Source: JBDTMC01 sp039934475 (GTDB lineage: Bacteria; Acidobacteriota; Terriglobia; Bryobacterales; Bryobacteraceae). From it: DNA of 7,752 bases. The stretch lies in assembly GCA_039934475.1 (NCBI GenBank), contig JBDTMC010000375.1, forward strand, positions 1-7,752, read 5' to 3'. The translations under genes and the position numbers were made by a program. A model generated the notes under the pieces. That model did not search any database and was not told where the DNA came from. It saw only the letters and a program-made list of their open reading frames with translations. Shown piece by piece: positions 5,714-7,752 of the stretch (positions within the stretch are counted from its first letter, which is position 1; every line of letters begins with the position of its first letter).

Positions 5714-6373
5714 ATGGGATCGCCCAATCCGCTGGAGGAACACGCGGGCGGAAGCAGGCACGGACGCTCGTCCTGCATATCTGAGAATCATCTGGAGCTA
5801 TACTCGGCCAACCGGTTAGACGCTCAGATGGAGCCCGCCGTCGAGGAGCACTTGCTCCTTTGTCATCTTTGCCAGGACCGCCTGGCCGAACTCGATGCCT
5901 TCCGGCAAGGCTTGGCCGCGGCCCAGCAGCTGGTGGAGACTCGCCCCGATATCTCGGTACGTCTCCGCCATCGGCTTGCCGGCCTACTCGCCTATCGCCC
6001 AATTTGGATCGCTGCGACTGCGATGGCAGCGTTGCTCTTCGTCGTTGCGCCCCTCTTTCGGTCCGCCGGCCGTCCCGTGGAAGTCGCTCTTTCCGCCCTC
6101 CGAGCAGGCGAAGTGGCCGTCACCTATGCCCCATCGGACCGGAACCTTCAACTCCGGCTCGACGCTGAAGGCCTGCCGGAAAACATTGGCCTAACCGTAC
6201 AGATCGTGGACGCCTCTGGCGGCACCATCCTCCGAACCAGTGCTACTGCCACAGCGTCGTATGCGCTCGTATCTCTCCCGAAGGGCTTAGCGCGAGGTCA
6301 TTACTGGCTGCGCCTCGCCTCGGAACCTGATTCTCCCGCTCCCCTGCGGGAGTTTTCGCTCGATGTCCGGTAG
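5714..6373 (+). CDS. Transmembrane ZAS-type anti-sigma factor
   Basis: The protein has 219 residues. The cytoplasmic N-terminus holds a zinc-binding anti-sigma (ZAS / zf-HC2-like) motif: His26 upstream, then His46-x3-Cys50-x2-Cys53 in EEHLLLCHLCQDRL, the classical H-x3-C-x2-C signature that wraps around ECF sigma factors. One hydrophobic helix spans about 95-115. The C-terminal part (about 120-219) would then be periplasmic; it looks all-beta, with strand patterns such as EVAVTYAP, LQLRLDAEG, LTVQIVDASG, GHYWLRL and EFSLDVR, and is probably an Ig/FN3-like sandwich. The start is 6 nt after the sigma stop, with no strong Shine-Dalgarno, so translational coupling is likely. By analogy with RseA-type factors, proteolysis of the periplasmic part could free the sigma factor; the operon-encoded exported CHAT peptidase is the obvious candidate, but this is inference. 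Confidence 0.85.
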   Translation: MGSPNPLEEHAGGSRHGRSSCISENHLELYSANRLDAQMEPAVEEHLLLCHLCQDRLAELDAFRQGLAAAQQLVETRPDISVRLRHRLAGLLAYRPIWIAATAMAALLFVVAPLFRSAGRPVEVALSALRAGEVAVTYAPSDRNLQLRLDAEGLPENIGLTVQIVDASGGTILRTSATATASYALVSLPKGLARGHYWLRLASEPDSPAPLREFSLDVR

Positions 6374-6498
6374 TCACTCCTCCACTAGGTCGGTGGCGTC
6401 CCGCGCGCAGCCGGCCTCGTGTCGCCTACTGTCCCGTACCAGTGAGCTGCGCGCGCAACGGACTGCCCGGCGCGTTGGATGCCATAGCGACAACGTAG

Positions 6499-6520
6499 AG
6501 CCGCTACGAGTAAAGCGGCT
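6499..6520. terminator. Hairpin between convergent genes (weak terminator candidate)
   Basis: AGCCGC (6499-6504) and GCGGCT (6515-6520) form a perfect 6-bp stem around a 10-nt loop, 125 bp after the anti-sigma stop and 47 bp beyond the stop of the minus-strand gene. There is no T-run on either side, so termination is only suggested by position. Confidence 0.3.
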
Positions 6521-6533
6521 GATCAACGAAGCC

Positions 6534-6546
6534 TTCCGCTGCGGAA
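6534..6546. terminator. Short hairpin just beyond the minus-strand operon
   Basis: TTCCG/CGGAA forms a 5-bp stem with a CTG loop, 20 bp past the stop of the ACT protein gene (minus strand). Reading on the plus strand it is followed by AAAGC, and on the minus strand by GGC, so no T-tract is present. It is a weak bidirectional terminator candidate. The rest of 6374-6566 holds nothing I can assign. Confidence 0.25.
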
Positions 6547-6566
6547 AAGCAGAGCCGGTAGAGTAG

Positions 6567-7226
6567 CTAGAACACCCGCCGCTTCAATCGTTCCACCGTG
6601 AACTTCGCCGTATCCGCCACCGCCATCACCGCCATCACCCCGGCCTGCACCGGATCGGTCACCACAAGGTCGGCCGCATCCGGTACGCTGCCGGCCATAT
6701 TCAAACTGATCACCAGTAAACCCTGTTCCCTCACCTCGCGAACCGCCGTCTCAATCTCGCCGCCCATCAATGCGCCCGCCAGAACCAGAGCGCGCGCCCG
6801 AGGCAGCCGCGCCACCGCTCGCACCGCCGAAGCCAAAGTCGCTTCCCCCACCAGCGGAATCGTATCTACCGAGATATGTTCCCCTCGGATGTTGTGCCGG
6901 TCCGCTTCTGAGATCGCGCCGATGGCTACCTGTCCCACCTGTGCCCCGCCGCCCATGATGATGACCCGCTTCCCGTAGATCTTCTGCATGCTCTGGACCA
7001 TCTCCACCCGCCGCACCACGGCGAGCTTCTCCATGTCCGCCGTAATCTGCGCCGGATCGTCCGTACTCTCAATCTCGAAATAGATCCGCGCCCCGGAACT
7101 CTGGTTCTCAATGATCGAAACCGAGGAAATGTCGCCCCGGTGCGCCGCAATCACTCCCGTCACCTCGTGCAGCACTCCCGGCCCCGGCGCGGCATACACC
7201 ACCACGCCCCATTTCTCCGCACTCAT
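6567..7226 (-). CDS. ACT-domain protein with DUF5612-type C-terminal domain
   Basis: The start is the ATG at 7226-7224, which overlaps the TGA of the upstream gene as ATGA. A start further upstream (7265) would overlap that gene by 43 bp and is rejected. The product has 219 residues. Residues about 5-78 form an ACT domain, with PGPGVLHEVTGVIAAHRGDISSV matching the usual P-G-x-L helix and ligand-loop pattern; ACT domains commonly bind amino acids and regulate enzymes. Residues about 86-215 begin GKRVIIMGGGAQVGQVAIGA, a glycine-rich turn resembling a nucleotide-binding start, and continue with RHNIRGEHISVDTIPLVGE, LPRARALVLAGALMGG and LVVTDPVQAGVMAVMAVADTAKF. From memory this matches DUF5612, best known from ACT proteins of methanogenic archaea, of unknown function. 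No catalytic residues can be named. Coupled translation with the KdsC-like phosphatase suggests a shared pathway or only shared transcription. Confidence 0.75.
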   Translation of the reverse strand: MSAEKWGVVVYAAPGPGVLHEVTGVIAAHRGDISSVSIIENQSSGARIYFEIESTDDPAQITADMEKLAVVRRVEMVQSMQKIYGKRVIIMGGGAQVGQVAIGAISEADRHNIRGEHISVDTIPLVGEATLASAVRAVARLPRARALVLAGALMGGEIETAVREVREQGLLVISLNMAGSVPDAADLVVTDPVQAGVMAVMAVADTAKFTVERLKRRVF

Positions 7227-7744
7227 GGTTCGATCTCGTATTTCTTCAGGATCTCCGGCCACCAACCCTTAGCCTGCATCAGCAATTCGACTACTTCCCG
7301 CACCGCCCCCTGTCCACCGGGAACCGCCGTCACATAATCGGCTACTGCCTTCACTTCCGCGCGCGCGTTCGCCGTCGCCACACTGAACGCCACCCGCCGC
7401 ATCACAACCACATCCGTAAAGTCATCGCCGATATAGGCAACCTCTTCGCGTGACAACCCGCTATCGGCCATGATCTCCTCGAGGATCGGGATCTTCTCCA
7501 GGTGCCCCTGGTACACATAGCTGAACTTACATTGGGCCGCCCGCTCGGCCGTCGCCGGCGAGACACGCCCGCTGATCAGGCCCGTCTTGATGCCATACCA
7601 ATTCAGCCATTGGAGAGAGATTCCGTCCTGCGAATCAAACGCCTTGGTCTCAAACATCTTGCCGTCGGGGCCAGGGACGTTATAGAGTTTCCCGTCGGTC
7701 AAAACGCCGTCCACGTCCATTAACAACAGCTTGATCCGGCTCAA
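7223..7744 (-). CDS. kdsC: 3-deoxy-D-manno-octulosonate 8-phosphate phosphatase-like HAD hydrolase (KdsC type)
   Basis: This 173-residue HAD superfamily protein lacks a cap domain, as in the tetrameric KdsC class. Motif I is LLLMDVDGVLTDG, with nucleophile Asp10 and acid/base Asp12. Motif II is Ser58 in LISGR. The motif III Lys is Lys84 in HLEKIPIL. Motif IV is YIGDDFTD, with Asp107/Asp108 for Mg2+. The C-terminal DYVTAVPGGQGAVREVVELLMQAKG closely resembles the E. coli KdsC tail (GGRGAVREV). KdsC hydrolyses KDO-8-phosphate to KDO and phosphate in the cytoplasm for lipopolysaccharide core synthesis; related family members act on N-acylneuraminate-9-phosphate or other sugar acids, so the substrate is not certain. 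The start shown is TTG 7744. The frame remains open to the window edge (7752) and no Shine-Dalgarno is visible, so a few N-terminal residues may lie outside. It overlaps the ACT gene by 4 bp. Confidence 0.82.
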   Translation of the reverse strand: MSRIKLLLMDVDGVLTDGKLYNVPGPDGKMFETKAFDSQDGISLQWLNWYGIKTGLISGRVSPATAERAAQCKFSYVYQGHLEKIPILEEIMADSGLSREEVAYIGDDFTDVVVMRRVAFSVATANARAEVKAVADYVTAVPGGQGAVREVVELLMQAKGWWPEILKKYEIEP

Positions 7745-7752
7745 CCGGAGTG

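Noticed and set aside
2475..6373. CRISPR type III-E (Craspase) locus
   Set aside because: TPR-CHAT plus an ECF sigma recalls it, but there is no Cas7-11, no repeat array and no Csx30-like gene, and the peptidase has a signal peptide.
6363..6566. 67-codon frame overlapping the end of the anti-sigma gene
   Set aside because: Arg/Ser-rich low-complexity translation, no Shine-Dalgarno, no domain, and it spans the two hairpins between convergent genes; likely chance.

Overview
The window is about 60% GC by eye and looks like a piece of an Acidobacteriota chromosome, possibly Bryobacterales/Solibacterales. This is judged from family resemblance only: an exported protein with a carboxypeptidase-regulatory-like N-terminus and a beta-barrel C-terminus, an exported TPR-CHAT peptidase, and an ECF sigma factor of an acidobacterial-looking type. 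I saw no transposase, tRNA, rRNA, CRISPR array or phage gene.

Layout: (1) 2-1633 (+) is the 3' part of an outer-membrane beta-barrel-like protein whose start lies upstream of the window. (2) 1634-2474 is an 841-bp gap with no convincing large gene. It may hold a 66-aa small protein (1744-1944). It also has an unusually dense series of inverted repeats (1664-1707, 1963-2031, 2131-2172, 2259-2306, 2315-2344, 2388-2421), ending in a perfect 12-bp inverted repeat 53 bp before the next start codon. (3) 2475-6373 (+) is a tight three-gene operon: a secreted TPR-CHAT cysteine peptidase, an ECF sigma factor starting 2 nt after its stop, and a zinc-finger (ZAS-type) transmembrane anti-sigma factor starting 6 nt after that. 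(4) 6374-6566 is a short gap between convergent genes, with two small hairpins. (5) 7752-6567 (-) is a second operon: a KdsC-like HAD phosphatase overlapping by 4 bp (ATGA) an ACT-domain protein of the DUF5612 type.

How the genes may work together: the plus-strand operon reads as a possible regulated-proteolysis signalling unit. The CHAT peptidase keeps its His/Cys dyad (H687, C733) and carries a signal peptide. The anti-sigma factor has a cytoplasmic His-x3-Cys-x2-Cys motif, one membrane helix, and a periplasmic domain of about 100 residues that would be exposed to the peptidase. The inference is that peptidase cleavage of the anti-sigma (or of a small substrate) releases the sigma factor. 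This parallels the type III-E CRISPR system, where the TPR-CHAT peptidase Csx29 cleaves Csx30 and affects an ECF sigma factor, but here there is no CRISPR component and the predicted site is the cell envelope. The minus-strand pair belongs to core envelope metabolism (3-deoxy-D-manno-octulosonate branch) plus an uncharacterised ACT protein, and probably has no direct link to the sigma operon.
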